A program made the translations under genes and the position numbers. Of a stretch of 64,000 bases of DNA, positions 40,101-47,526 are shown in pieces. The stretch's first letter is position 1, and every line of letters begins with the position of its first letter. Source of the DNA: Sipunculus nudus (Eukaryota > Annelida > Sipuncula > Golfingiida > Sipunculidae); contig CM049306.1 of NCBI GenBank assembly GCA_026874595.1, positions 13,041,019-13,105,018 on the forward strand, given 5' to 3'. Under the pieces are notes generated by a model. The model searched no databases. It was not told where the DNA came from and saw only the letters and a program-made list of their open reading frames with translations.

Positions 40101-43100
40101 ATTTTCGAGATAGCTATGGTTAACGTACAGACGCACGACGCCGCACCATCGCATAAGTTCACAGGTTCGCTAATGAAGAAATCAGGCCAAGATGATATCT
40201 ATTAGATAGAAAGGAATACATAATAAACAGAGAAATACACATAATTAATATGTAATACATTTTCTTTATTTGAAGAAAATTAAAATGTTTACCTCTGCAT
40301 CTTGAGACTTTGCTATGTCAACAAGAGTCTTTGCTGCTGGATGAACAATGTCCAGTAATTTCATTATAGTGGCACCATCATTTGATATTGTAGCTTTCCC
40401 TTTGCTATCCACTATGAGCTTGTCCATGCCCCTTGGACCAAGGGTTGTACGGACAGCGTCAACTATGGCCTGGCAGGCATTGATGTTACTGATGAGCTGG
40501 GGCTTTCCCTGCGAGGTGTCTGTGCCCTCTTTCAGGAGGATGATTGGTCCATTCTGAAAAAAATAAGGCATTAACTTACAGACATTGATTCCTCCTTATC
40601 TTCATCTGCAGTGAATAATATTTTTTTTTTTGGTGGCTGTAACTGCCTCCATTTTTTTAATGTATTTTACATTATATACATCTGAGAATCAAATTTTGGT
40701 TTGGGACTGCATGACACAGCGTTTATGTAACTTCCTGTTATTTAGTATCCTGGCAATACCCAGGCCAGGTCTACTGTACCTGCAGGTCTCAGGTGTGTAA
40801 TTATCCCCACTGTTGAGAGTTGGGTTACCAGTATAACATAATGATGCACTTGTTTGTGAGCGAGACATGGCGGAGGGACACAACATTCTCATTGAGCCTG
40901 CAAAGTGCTCACCTTGGGAGGGGGCAGACCGTGAAAAATCCAAGAGGTCCTCCGCTGAGATTTGAACTCAAAATCTTTAAGCTTTAAGGTGTGTGCACTA
41001 CCTCTAAACCACAAGCTGGTTGCCATGATAAGAAGTTGACAAAATAGCCTTTGCCAGGCAGTGGGCATGAAAAAGCAGTGGCAAACATATGATAATCCTA
41101 GGTGTTCATGAATAAGAATTCTCCATCTGCCTGGATGTCACACAAAATTGGTCTCTGAATGACTCAATCATGAATGTTGGTTGCACTATATTTACCGGCA
41201 CTTCAAAAACATGGCAGTCACTATGTTCACACTTCACATCATGAATTTAGAATGTGGTTTGCAATAACAACCATCATATTCACCAAAATTAAAAGAAGCT
41301 TTGAATAATCAATGAATTCAATTAGTCATTTGATTCATCCCAGGGTTTCCGCCAGGGTTGAAAAAGTGTGTCCGTTTTTACTTTGTGACAGGGAGTGAAC
41401 CTAGCGTGGGGGCTTCGCCCCCACGGGGGGAGGGTGTGGGAGGGGGTGTGGAAATTTTACAAAATCAAGGTTGAAAACAACGTTTCTGATGTTCTTTTTC
41501 AGCTTAGTATCACGCCCATGGAAGGCGTAAAAATATACCAGTAAAATATTCGTTAGGCCTTCATGTGATGCAGCATGCACGTACAAGTCGTGTCTCCCTG
41601 ACATATGTGGGCCCACAAACTGGCCTTTTACTTAACTATTCCTTGGAAAGGATTCGCCTAAACATCTGTTTTGGAAACTTGCGCAAACCGAATTGACGAA
41701 GATAAATATAATAAATATAGGGCCTGTTCTGCCCAAGCGATGTCCACGTTTGTTTTTATTATATCGTGCACGCTTCCTGTGTATCCCCAAGCTATTGACC
41801 AATTCAACATACCCCTCCAGGGACTAACGGTTTCCCGCGCTCCCAGATTACCCGCGCCTGGTGCTTACCGCGTGATCTCCGCTGACCGGGTGTTCACGAT
41901 GGGCCCGCACTACAGCCGGCGTTTTGTCGGCTGCTGCAACGCATTCAACGGCCGGCTGCTTTTCTCAAAGTTAAATGACAAAAAATATATATTGCTGTCG
42001 CATGCTTTTACTAAAAATTCGTGCAATATCCTTGAAATTTAGTGTGTTAGGCCTACTTGTTATAGGCCCAACATTTGATTCTGCGAAATCCCTGATTGCG
42101 ATCGTGTCCGAGACGGCCCAATCATTGACCAGCATAACCTGTTTCTGCACGTATGACATTCAGTTGAATTATTCAGAACTTCCTCCGACGCTATTGGCTG
42201 CATTTGCCACAAGTTTTTATTTCAATAGGGAATTCCCTCATGAATATTCGCACATAGAACAGCGCATTCACTACGCTCCGGCCTTTTGAAATTTGTTCGG
42301 TAAAGTCAAGACAAAAGCCCTTTGCATTGTGACCTCGCTGCAAGGCTCGCGGTATGTTAATATGTCAAAGCAGCGATTTCCACAGCGACTGCATGATGAA
42401 AATGATTCACCTTCTTCAAATTTTGAAAAATATATCATCACAACCAAATAAAACACAAATTTAATTTCCATTATCGATAGGTTATCATTTTTACTGACTA
42501 CAGAGACTGAATGTACGGTTGTCGAACGATTAATTATAATATCACACCTTTGGCCGGTAGCGCATGTTCAGGGCCGACATTGTACGTCCGACATCGTACG
42601 TCCACAACCTATGGTTACACAACTGATTACCTTCTCCAGAAAATTAAATGGCGAGACTGCATAAAAACTATTTGCGCAGATGTTGTACATGTATAAGGAA
42701 TCTTTTTACTGATCTATTCTTTTCAAAGTTTTTCAGACATTGCATTGTCAGGACAGTGACTGAGTGGCACCGAACAGGCGACGGGGGCGCGCAAATCTGA
42801 TACATAGTTTGAAGATGATGAAGACAGCACGACACTCGTGCTTGAGTTATTATTAAGCTCTCTCAGCCTCTTTGGCTGGGGGAATTTTTAATGACCCTCG
42901 CGGGGGAAAGAGTCTGTTTACCGGCCTAAATTTTAGGGTCGCGGAAACCCTGCATCCACTTACATGGCACAGAATTTGTACTGGCCTTCCGTAAAATTTC
43001 CAGCTTCAAGCCACATGCATATTCACGATAGTTGATACACATTACACACTGTTTTTTATCTGGGAAAATGTTGAAAAAAGTTCAAAGAACTTGCTTTTAC

Positions 43101-44726
43101 AAAGGTTACATTGGTTTAACACTGTATGTTCATTAACTATGGCAAACGTGATCAATATATCACAGTGGCCAACTCTAAAGAACAAACAAGGACACAGGCT
43201 GTACAGCTCAGGCAGTCTAGAACAGATTACCAGTGCCTCCTGATTCCCTGATTGATCTACCACTGCTGTAACACTAACATATACATTATCAGGTATAGCC
43301 AGCTGACTAGCAGTGGTTTATAGAAGACAGCAACAATACCTGAATGCTTAAGTGGTACAGTGCTGTTATAATACAAATAATATCATTATGTATACACTTT
43401 TAATGGTGAATCTGGAAACAAGCCAGGAACATTAAGTTTAAATTATCTGCATAATTTAATCTGCACACAGTGCCCCACACACACATGCATACAGAATTTG
43501 TTTAACTGTTACTACTCAAGAAATGGATCTTTATATTATTTTGGTAACAGTGCAATACAAGTGACTAGCTATAGTATGTACAGCAGTCATCTGAGGAACA
43601 TATGATGTCCTATAACCAAGTTGTGTGTCGAGACACACAATTAGGCTATTTAGTCTAATAAAGTGCAGGATTGGATTAACAACAGGGTCCCCCATCTCTG
43701 TCATGGTGTAAGTGGTTCGGACCATTTTCCACATGTGAAATGTAACAGAAAATTGCTGTAGTGAAATACACCTGGAATTTTATATTTGCCTCTAAAGTCA
43801 ACCCAGGTAGGCCAGAGGGCTTGTCTGCTCAGCCATTGCCAGCGGTGACGCTGCAGCCCTGGGCAACCCCCTCACCCGCCTGTGAAAGGGCTGCTCTGAT
43901 TTACTGGAAGTTTCCTCTGACTTTTTGCCCAGGAACATGCAAGGGGCTGGCATATTTGTCAATACACCGCCCTGGCATCGTTCTTTATATTACCTGTTTC
44001 CGCAAAAGGTCGCGTAGAACCCAAGGGACAAGACAGTCACCAGACAAGAATTTAGGTAGGTCACTTATATTGCACTATTACCATTCTTATTGTAAACTAC
44101 TATGAGCCATCAAATGATAAAATAATATAAAAAAGTGCACTTTACTATATTTATTTAGTAGTAAACAGAAATATGCAGATTGCAAAAAAGAAACATCAGC
44201 TACACTGACAAACAAAGAACTTATTTTGATTTGAAATAAATTCAATCCAATCATGAAAAATTCAATTATTTATAAATATTATTTATTACTGATTATTTAT
44301 ACTGGTTTTCGTACAAAAACTAAATATTTAGAAATAATTGATTATTGAAACAAGTAAAAGAAGTATCAGTTCAGGGCTTTAAAAACTTGCTGGAAAAGTC
44401 AAAGGTGATAGCGAAATGATAGAAACAACAAAACATTCCAATGATAACTTCAATATTTCGTTTTCTTTTCCGATTTATTCACGTAGCAACATGCTTTGGC
44501 ATGCAGAGTAACCGTATTCGAGAATATTCCCGTCCGTCTGACAGGCGATAACAGGTGAAAATACGGAGGCTTTGTTGCACAGCAAGATATATAATGCTGA
44601 AAGTTGGGGTGAAATATTATTAGAATAAACTGTTACAATAAATGGGCTTTCCATCTCAGGCATCTACTTTGTTCTACATGAATGGATGGTAATGATATCA
44701 GCAGATCAGCAACAGTGACTTACCAT
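16670..44726 (-). CDS. CCT7: CCT7, chaperonin TRiC/CCT subunit eta, complete in 11 exons
   Basis: Eleven exons join in phase to 538 codons plus TAG (human protein is about 543 aa). CCT7 is one of eight subunits of the double-ring cytosolic chaperonin that folds actin, tubulin and other proteins with ATP. Visible features are the N-terminal nucleotide loop [13 protein letters not shown] (about residues 38-50), the P-loop motif GDGTT (90-94), eta-type blocks [20 protein letters not shown] and [36 protein letters not shown], the hinge VVAGGGAIE (about 404-412), [18 protein letters not shown] and the eta-specific tail GRGRGRPM. Exon 1 supplies only the ATG. Introns total over 26 kb and carry four H/ACA snoRNA copies and many mobile elements. 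Nothing suggests a defect in the coding sequence. Confidence 0.97.
17142..17335 (-). ncRNA. U19-like H/ACA snoRNA, copy 1, in CCT7 intron 10
   Basis: Read on the minus strand, hairpin 1 has lower stem CCACCACT/AGCGGTGG (one G-T pair), pocket strands AGTCAG and TGTTAC, and an upper stem CTGAG/CTCAG plus GTCGC/GCGAC. AGAGTA follows as H box, 15 nt below the upper stem. A middle stem AGAGCAT/ATGCTCT comes next. The 3' hairpin has lower stem GTTCC/GGAAC, pocket strands with GAGTT and TAGTTA, and upper pairing CCT/AGG and GGT/ACC; ACA lies 14 nt below. The pockets can direct pseudouridylation of GUAAC[U]AUGAC and UAACUA[U]GACUC in 28S helix 69. This copy has the weakest 3' pocket (GTGAGT instead of GAGAGT). 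Confidence 0.82.
18150..18338 (-). CDS. CCT7: CCT7 exon 10
   Basis: It encodes [20 protein letters not shown] to [10 protein letters not shown]; it completes the GGG hinge begun in exon 9 and returns to the equatorial domain. Confidence 0.97.
18689..18840 (-). CDS. CCT7: CCT7 exon 9
   Basis: It encodes [20 protein letters not shown] and [19 protein letters not shown] to SVVAG. The acceptor sits at the edge of a minisatellite made of copies of the same intron-exon junction (18841-18995). Confidence 0.96.
18841..18995. repeat. Minisatellite made of the CCT7 exon 9 splice junction
   Basis: Three units of 57-60 bp begin at 18831, 18889 and 18949 with GAGGTTATACCTGAAACAGA or a close variant. The first unit spans the real exon 9 start and acceptor; the others copy it into the intron, giving extra TTTCAG-like acceptors on the minus strand. 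Confidence 0.85.
19051..19242 (-). ncRNA. U19-like H/ACA snoRNA, copy 2, in CCT7 intron 8
   Basis: On the minus strand the lower stem of hairpin 1 is CCAGTGC/GCACTGG, where the middle pairs are swapped relative to copies 3 and 4. The upper stem is CTGA/TCGG plus CACCCA/TGGGTG. The H box is AGATTA. The 3' hairpin keeps GTTCC/GGAAC, the pocket GAGAGTT/TAGTTT and upper GGTCT/AGGCC; ACA follows 15 nt below the upper stem. The left 5' pocket strand is TGTCAG instead of AGTCAG, one pair fewer with the target. The 3' end is about 210 nt from the exon 9 acceptor. Confidence 0.82.
20009..20161 (-). CDS. CCT7: CCT7 exon 8
   Basis: It encodes [20 protein letters not shown] and the segment to EEKQIGGE. 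It is spliced in phase from the Arg codon split with exon 7. Confidence 0.96.
20289..21655 (-). mobile_element. HINE/Helentron-like element, family F6, copy 1
   Basis: Read on the minus strand the element ends in an AGGCCTGTAGGCCT hairpin and CTTGT followed by T. The other end has TTAGCAAACCTGTGAGCTTATGC. Both ends carry AACCTGTG or its inverse as subterminal inverted repeats. A second copy spans 36952-40176. The inside has repeats with GGCCAAAAATCACTGAACTGG and TTTGGCTGG. It lies in CCT7 intron 7. Confidence 0.6.
22005..22138 (-). CDS. CCT7: CCT7 exon 7
   Basis: It encodes [19 protein letters not shown] and [15 protein letters not shown], part of the substrate-facing apical domain. Confidence 0.96.
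22700..22864 (-). CDS. CCT7: CCT7 exon 6
   Basis: It encodes [18 protein letters not shown] to RVDSVE, in the intermediate and start of the apical domain. The acceptor is TTGTAG and the donor GTAAAG. Confidence 0.96.
23010..24607 (-). mobile_element. HINE/Helentron-like element, family F5, copy in CCT7 intron 5
   Basis: The plus strand begins ACAAGGGACCCATGGGTCAC, a 12-bp palindrome next to the end, then GCTCAGCTGA; it closes with TCAGCTGAGCTAAAAA. GCTCAGCTGA/TCAGCTGAGC is the subterminal inverted pair. Read on the minus strand the 3' end is hairpin plus CCCTTGT before T. A poly(G) tract is at 23719-23743. Confidence 0.65.
24608..25131 (-). repeat. Partial tandem duplicate of the F5 head
   Basis: About 520 bp next to the F5 copy repeat its last 500 bp with some divergence, including TGTTTGGGCCCAT, GGAACTATATAGAGG and the end GTCAGCTGAGCTAAAAA at 25131. 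It has a head end but no tail end. Confidence 0.75.
25132..26422. other. CCT7 intron 5, unassigned AT-rich sequence
   Basis: No exon is seen. Scattered phrases such as CATGTAATTTTCGCGAA (about 25459) and TACATGCTCACAAAAATT (about 26079) look like decayed inverted-repeat transposon sequence. Confidence 0.4.
26423..27581 (+). mobile_element. Array-bearing non-autonomous element, family F7
   Basis: The left end has a hairpin CCCCC...GGGGG followed by ACATTGAT, and the right end GGGGGACATTAATAC; the pattern parallels the ends of F1. Between them is a 150-bp array. It lies in CCT7 intron 5. Confidence 0.5.
26460..27535 (+). repeat. About 150-bp tandem array, 7 units, with TCTG microsatellite
   Basis: CCTAAATATTATC or a variant occurs at about 26505, 26653, 26802, 26955, 27104, 27257 and 27408. 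Each unit ends in a CTGTCTGTCTGTC-type stretch. Because unit lengths stay near a multiple of three, long overlapping open frames appear on the plus strand, but they only translate the repeat. Confidence 0.92.
27689..27860 (-). CDS. CCT7: CCT7 exon 5
   Basis: It encodes [19 protein letters not shown] and [20 protein letters not shown] to GGALQ, ending before GTATGG. Confidence 0.96.
28040..28168. repeat. (TA)n microsatellite in CCT7 intron 4
   Basis: About 130 bp of nearly pure TA repeats, with a few AAATATA interruptions at the left. Confidence 0.97.
28317..28369 (-). CDS. CCT7: CCT7 exon 4 (53 bp)
   Basis: A short exon encoding [17 protein letters not shown]; it leaves AA of an Asn codon completed by exon 5. 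Confidence 0.93.
28794..28919 (-). CDS. CCT7: CCT7 exon 3
   Basis: It encodes [18 protein letters not shown] through [17 protein letters not shown] contacts the nucleotide phosphates. It is phase 0 at both ends. The upstream intron is 11.4 kb, the longest in the gene. Confidence 0.97.
29581..30108 (-). pseudogene. LINE endonuclease fragment (EEP domain)
   Basis: The minus-strand frame contains [21 protein letters not shown] and [10 protein letters not shown], in the order of the catalytic motifs of apurinic-type endonucleases of non-LTR retrotransposons. No reverse transcriptase motifs are seen nearby, and the first and last parts read as noise, so it is a dead 5'- and 3'-truncated piece within the nest. 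Confidence 0.7.
30425..33320 (-). mobile_element. F5 HINE-like element, inner copy with a 340-bp array
   Basis: The plus strand starts ACAAGTGACCCATGGGTCAT and GCTCAGCTGA, and ends with GGACGACGGACAAAGAGTGA and GTCAGCTGAGCTAAAAAC. It is enclosed by another F5 copy, and its body is almost only the tandem array. Confidence 0.65.
30600..33200 (+). repeat. About 338-bp tandem array, 8 units
   Basis: The phrase ACAGGTGGCGCCACCAGTCT or a variant recurs at about 30616, 30957, 31299, 31627, 31961, 32300, 32640 and 32979. Each unit also carries GGATATGGGTAACAGAGACC and GATTCTAGGTCCAGT. Divergence between units is moderate. Confidence 0.93.
36394..36588 (-). ncRNA. U19-like H/ACA snoRNA, copy 3, in CCT7 intron 2
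   Basis: On the minus strand hairpin 1 has lower stem CCACAGCT/AGCTGTGG, pocket strands AGTCAG and TGTTAC, and upper stem CTGGA/TCCAG. The H box is AGAGTA. A middle hairpin ACCTGAG/CTCAGGT follows. The 3' hairpin has GTTCT/GGAAC, pocket GAGAGTT and TAGTTA, and upper GGTC/GGCC plus GGT/ACC; ACA lies 15 nt below. It has full complementarity in the 3' pocket to UAACUA[U]GACUCUC of 28S helix 69. It sits beside the nested transposon block 29224-36240 but outside it. Confidence 0.85.
37125..38330 (-). mobile_element. F2 Helitron-like element, inverted copy inside F6
   Basis: Read on the minus strand it ends in the TAGTTG/TGACTA hairpin, CCCATATT and CTAG at 37128-37125, followed by T, the same end as 7930-7959. 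Units with GGTGGCGCCACC (37421, 37550, 37827, 37976) are the reverse complement of the array at 6700-7830. The 5' end is approximate. Confidence 0.6.
38340..38760. repeat. Short local repeats of unknown origin
   Basis: CTGCACTGAGTGAACT with variants occurs three times and CAGTCTGCCAAAGCTATAAA twice. It is not like the other families. Confidence 0.6.
40293..40553 (-). CDS. CCT7: CCT7 exon 2
   Basis: It encodes residues 2-88, with [13 protein letters not shown] and [19 protein letters not shown], the ATP-site part of the equatorial domain. It is phase 0 at both ends. Confidence 0.97.
40689..41022 (-). mobile_element. tRNA-derived SINE in CCT7 intron 1
   Basis: On the minus strand, TGTGGTTTAGAGG (41013-41001) fits an A box and GAGTTCAAATCTC (40969-40957) a B box of the RNA polymerase III promoter, in a tRNA-like head. 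A tRNA-unrelated body of some 250 bp follows. The tail boundary is approximate. Confidence 0.65.
41341..42952. mobile_element. CAGGG-ended 1.6-kb element in CCT7 intron 1
   Basis: Terminal inverted repeats CAGGGTTTCCGC and GCGGAAACCCTG bound it exactly, and CATCC directly flanks both sides. The interior is more GC-rich than its surroundings. It holds a hairpin GTGGGGGC/GCCCCCAC at about 41407-41428 and an open frame at 41671-42042 without a recognised domain. hAT-like is inferred from the CAGGG ends. Confidence 0.7.
43120..43319 (-). ncRNA. U19-like H/ACA snoRNA, copy 4, in CCT7 intron 1
   Basis: On the minus strand hairpin 1 has a perfect 9-bp lower stem ACCACTGCT/AGCAGTGGT, pocket strands AGTCAG and TGTTAC, and upper stem TATAC/GTATA with a G-T-rich base. 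The H box is AGATCA. The 3' hairpin has GTTC/GAAC, pocket AGAGTT and TAGTTA, and upper GGC/GCC plus GTGAT/ATCAC; ACA lies 14 nt below. Stem sequences differ from the other copies while pairing is kept, and pocket strands are unchanged, which argues for selection on function. Confidence 0.85.
44724..44726 (-). CDS. CCT7: CCT7 coding exon 1: ATG only
   Basis: The minus strand reads GGCAAAAACATG then GTAAGTCACTG, so the exon ends exactly after the start codon. Exon 2 begins AATGGACCAATCATC, giving [11 protein letters not shown], which agrees with the family. An ATG read from intron sequence just before exon 2 would give an extra peptide (MPYFFQ) that contradicts the good acceptor TTTTTTTCAG. Confidence 0.85.
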
Positions 44727-44860
44727 GTTTTTGCCGGCTTCTGTCACTACCCTGGTCTCGTGCGATCTCGTCGAATGTGTACCAGCGAGTTTATCACAAA
44801 TAATTTTGCGAAACGACACGAAGCGCCATCTACTGCTCTACAGAATTATTAACACCACGT
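44727..44860 (-). promoter_or_regulatory. CCT7 5' UTR and probable promoter
   Basis: The sequence upstream of the ATG has no TATA box that I can see and several CpG. GCAGTAGATGGCGCTT on the minus strand (about 44836-44821) fits a CTCF-type motif. The transcription start is not determined. Confidence 0.4.
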
Positions 44861-47526
44861 TTGTGATTATTTTGATAATAATGAAAAATCAGACGGGTAA
44901 TGACAAAATCTGCATTTTTCGTCTTTTTAAAGGGTTAGGAGGACAGAAATATTTGAAACACATGAATGAGCTAGTGTTGATCTGTATACATTTACATCTC
45001 ATATTCATGGTTTATTATTTTTTCCTGCGTTTTTTAAATTTAAGTTATAACTTTATTTTACTTGAATTTACCTGTTTAAAATATTCCAAGCAGCGCTTGA
45101 CAAGAGACGGCTACAATTTGCGGAACGTTTCGTGAAAATTAAAGTATTCAAACAAACAAATAAAAATCTATGAATAAAAATTGATTAGCATCTAAATTAA
45201 CTTAGATCTCTAAATACATGTGGAGCACGCGTCTTATTAGTATTTTAAATAGGCCTATAAAACATGTTACGTTTATGTCCCATCCTTATTTTGATATTGT
45301 TTTTTATTTTTTTCGTCAGAAGTTTTTTAAGTGAAAGGAGTTTACGCTATAAAAAGTGAATATATTATTATTATTATCATTATTTAATGACGTATTTTAG
45401 GACATTGTTCAACGTCAGATTCACTTCAAATGCTTCATGAAAATACAGTCTTCCTGTCAGAATTATTGCCATCTCGGGCAAGCGCAAGGGTCAGATATAA
45501 GAAGCGGATCCGGGGGGGGGGGGGGGGGCGGAGGGGTGTCCAGGGGGACCGGACCCCCCCCCCCCTTTTCCTGTCTCCGCAAACTTTTTTCCAAGGGCTT
45601 CAGACCAAATTTTACGGCCTGGACCCCCCTTCCCTTTCACAGACCTTGGGAAATTCTTTTACGAATTTTATGAGTCCATCTTGGTTGGAACCCCCCCCCT
45701 TTTTTTTCTGAATCTTAGATCCGCCCCTCGATATATTTGTTTGGCTGAATGCATGGAGACTATAATGTTATTGACTGTAAAAACTAGGACGTTTTAAAGT
45801 ATGTCTGAGCGGCAGCTTGCCACCTAAACTGAAGTCGTCGCAGGCGTTATCAGTTTATTTTAAAAAGGCCCGTTAGCCATGTTTTGTTTGCCATGCATAT
45901 GTGCCCGGCCTGGCATTGAGTTATTAACCAAATGTTGTATACGGTAACTTGATGCGCAAATAATTTGTTACCTATTTTATCCGCCTAACGGATAATCATA
46001 GTTGCGCAAATATATGTTGTGAACAGGAGATCTCTGAACTTTTGGTCTTTGAATTAGTGCCAATCCGTAAACTGCCAGTCCTTCTTTTGTCCAACAACCA
46101 AATTTTATCCTGGATTTTTTTATTTTTTTTTATTAACAACAGTTCGCAAATGTTAACCAAACTGTTCAAATATGTCCGATATATGACAAATGACATTACC
46201 CTGCAGGGGTCTGCCCGTTTTGGTGAAAATTATATAATTAAGCGTAACTTTACAAGATCTGCCAATTATTATCTGAAATATGAAAATCTCACTTAATGCG
46301 ATCGAGTGTTTAGACCCGGAAGCTCATGGTGATTTAATGTTTTAAATGACCAAAAACCAGGTATTGGTTAGCAGAACGAATTTTCTTTTTTTTTATCTTA
46401 CTGGTGAGAGTTTGTGCTGCCATAGATCTATAGATTAAAGTCATTATATAGTTAAATTAAGCTAGCGTGCAGGTCTACGTAACCTTCTGGGACCACGAGA
46501 CAGATATAGGGGACATTCACTAGTGGTATATGGGGTGATCCAATAGTGGAATATCCTGTAAAGGAAGTCAAACTTCGCGTCAGTGCATGTCGAGCAATTG
46601 GGTGAAAAATTCGTACATTTCTGTGTAATGAAGTTTGACTGATCCCCTCATTGCTCCTACCATTTCCTATAAGACTGGTAATCCAGCGTCTGTCCTCACC
46701 TGCAATGCATTTCTTTCGTCTCTACATCTCTTTTAATATGCCATTCAATGGCTGTTGGCAAATAGTATTTAGAATGACCCACCGACCATTAATTCGCTTT
46801 CCTATAGTGGACAGGGCATTGGAAATGAATAGAAAACTATATAGACCCATATTCATTCTTGACACTTAAGATTTAACATAAAAGTATTATTATTGAAATA
46901 AATATTCTTTTATTTAAGTAAGCTCTGTGTAAAAATATTGTTTATATAGAAGCGTTTTTTAGTATATTTATCCACAAGTACTTTAAAACTGGTATCTATC
47001 ACAACTATTCGAAATGACAATTGCCACAGATGTTGCCACATTTCAAGACTATACCTTGTTTGATTGCGCAGGAAAACAGTTTTCTGTCAATACTCATGCA
47101 GCACCAACAGTCAAGGTACTACGTGACTGCCAGTGGTGCACATATATTTTTACCAAAATTAGAGATATTCATCAGGGATGTACATCCTTTAGCGTGCCGC
47201 AAGGGAATGCGGATATACCTGGATTCGAATATACCTTTCAGCGAACAGGTAGGCCTATGAATGTAACGACTAAATCTAAAGCAGTTTATATAAATGATCG
47301 AATTCATGCTCTTTTCTTATTAAAAATTTAATTTTAAAAGGGTAGAGTGCCAGATTTATCTTCACAGGGTTCAGATTTTAAAATATCCTCACCGTTACAG
47401 GTGGACACCTAGTCCTACACCCCACACACCAAATAGACACATATTAGATTGTAGCATCTATAGCTGCTGCAAATTCACCTTTTGATTAACACACCCCTGC
47501 GTACACAACACACTGAATAAAAGATA
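44861..47526. other. Intergenic region upstream of CCT7
   Basis: No gene is recognised apart from a small MITE. An open frame at 47014-47253 beginning with ATG and ending at a donor-like GTAGGC (Cys-rich, about 80 aa) could be a first exon but matches nothing I know. Confidence 0.4.
45500..45729. mobile_element. Short G-rich MITE
   Basis: GCGGATC (45504-45510) and inverted GATCCGC (45718-45724) bound a segment with poly(G) at 45512-45528 and several poly(C) runs. The outer edges are approximate. Confidence 0.5.

Larger units (their letters stand above)
36952..40176 (-). mobile_element. F6 HINE-like element, copy 2, interrupted
   Basis: The plus strand starts ACAAGGCCTACAGGCCTAAT, like 20289, and ends CATCGCATAAGTTCACAGG, like 21630. 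It is broken at 37124 by an inverted F2 element. The right half holds about four 170-bp repeats with CAGCCAAAAATCA and a GGTGGCGCCACC at 39712. Confidence 0.6.

Noticed and set aside
40957-41013. Functional tRNA gene
   Set aside because: The A and B boxes are degenerate, no acceptor stem pairs, and a SINE body follows.
41671-42042. 123-codon open frame as a gene
   Set aside because: It lies within a CAGGG-ended mobile element, has no recognisable domain and no splice context.
17142-43319. Four copies as an ordinary SINE or a self-cleaving ribozyme
   Set aside because: My first reading was a dispersed repeat or ribozyme. H box, ACA box, 14-16-nt spacing, pocket-to-28S pairing and covarying stems explain it better, and no hammerhead core was found. 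The GUAACAC strand only loosely recalls twister, without its opposite strand.
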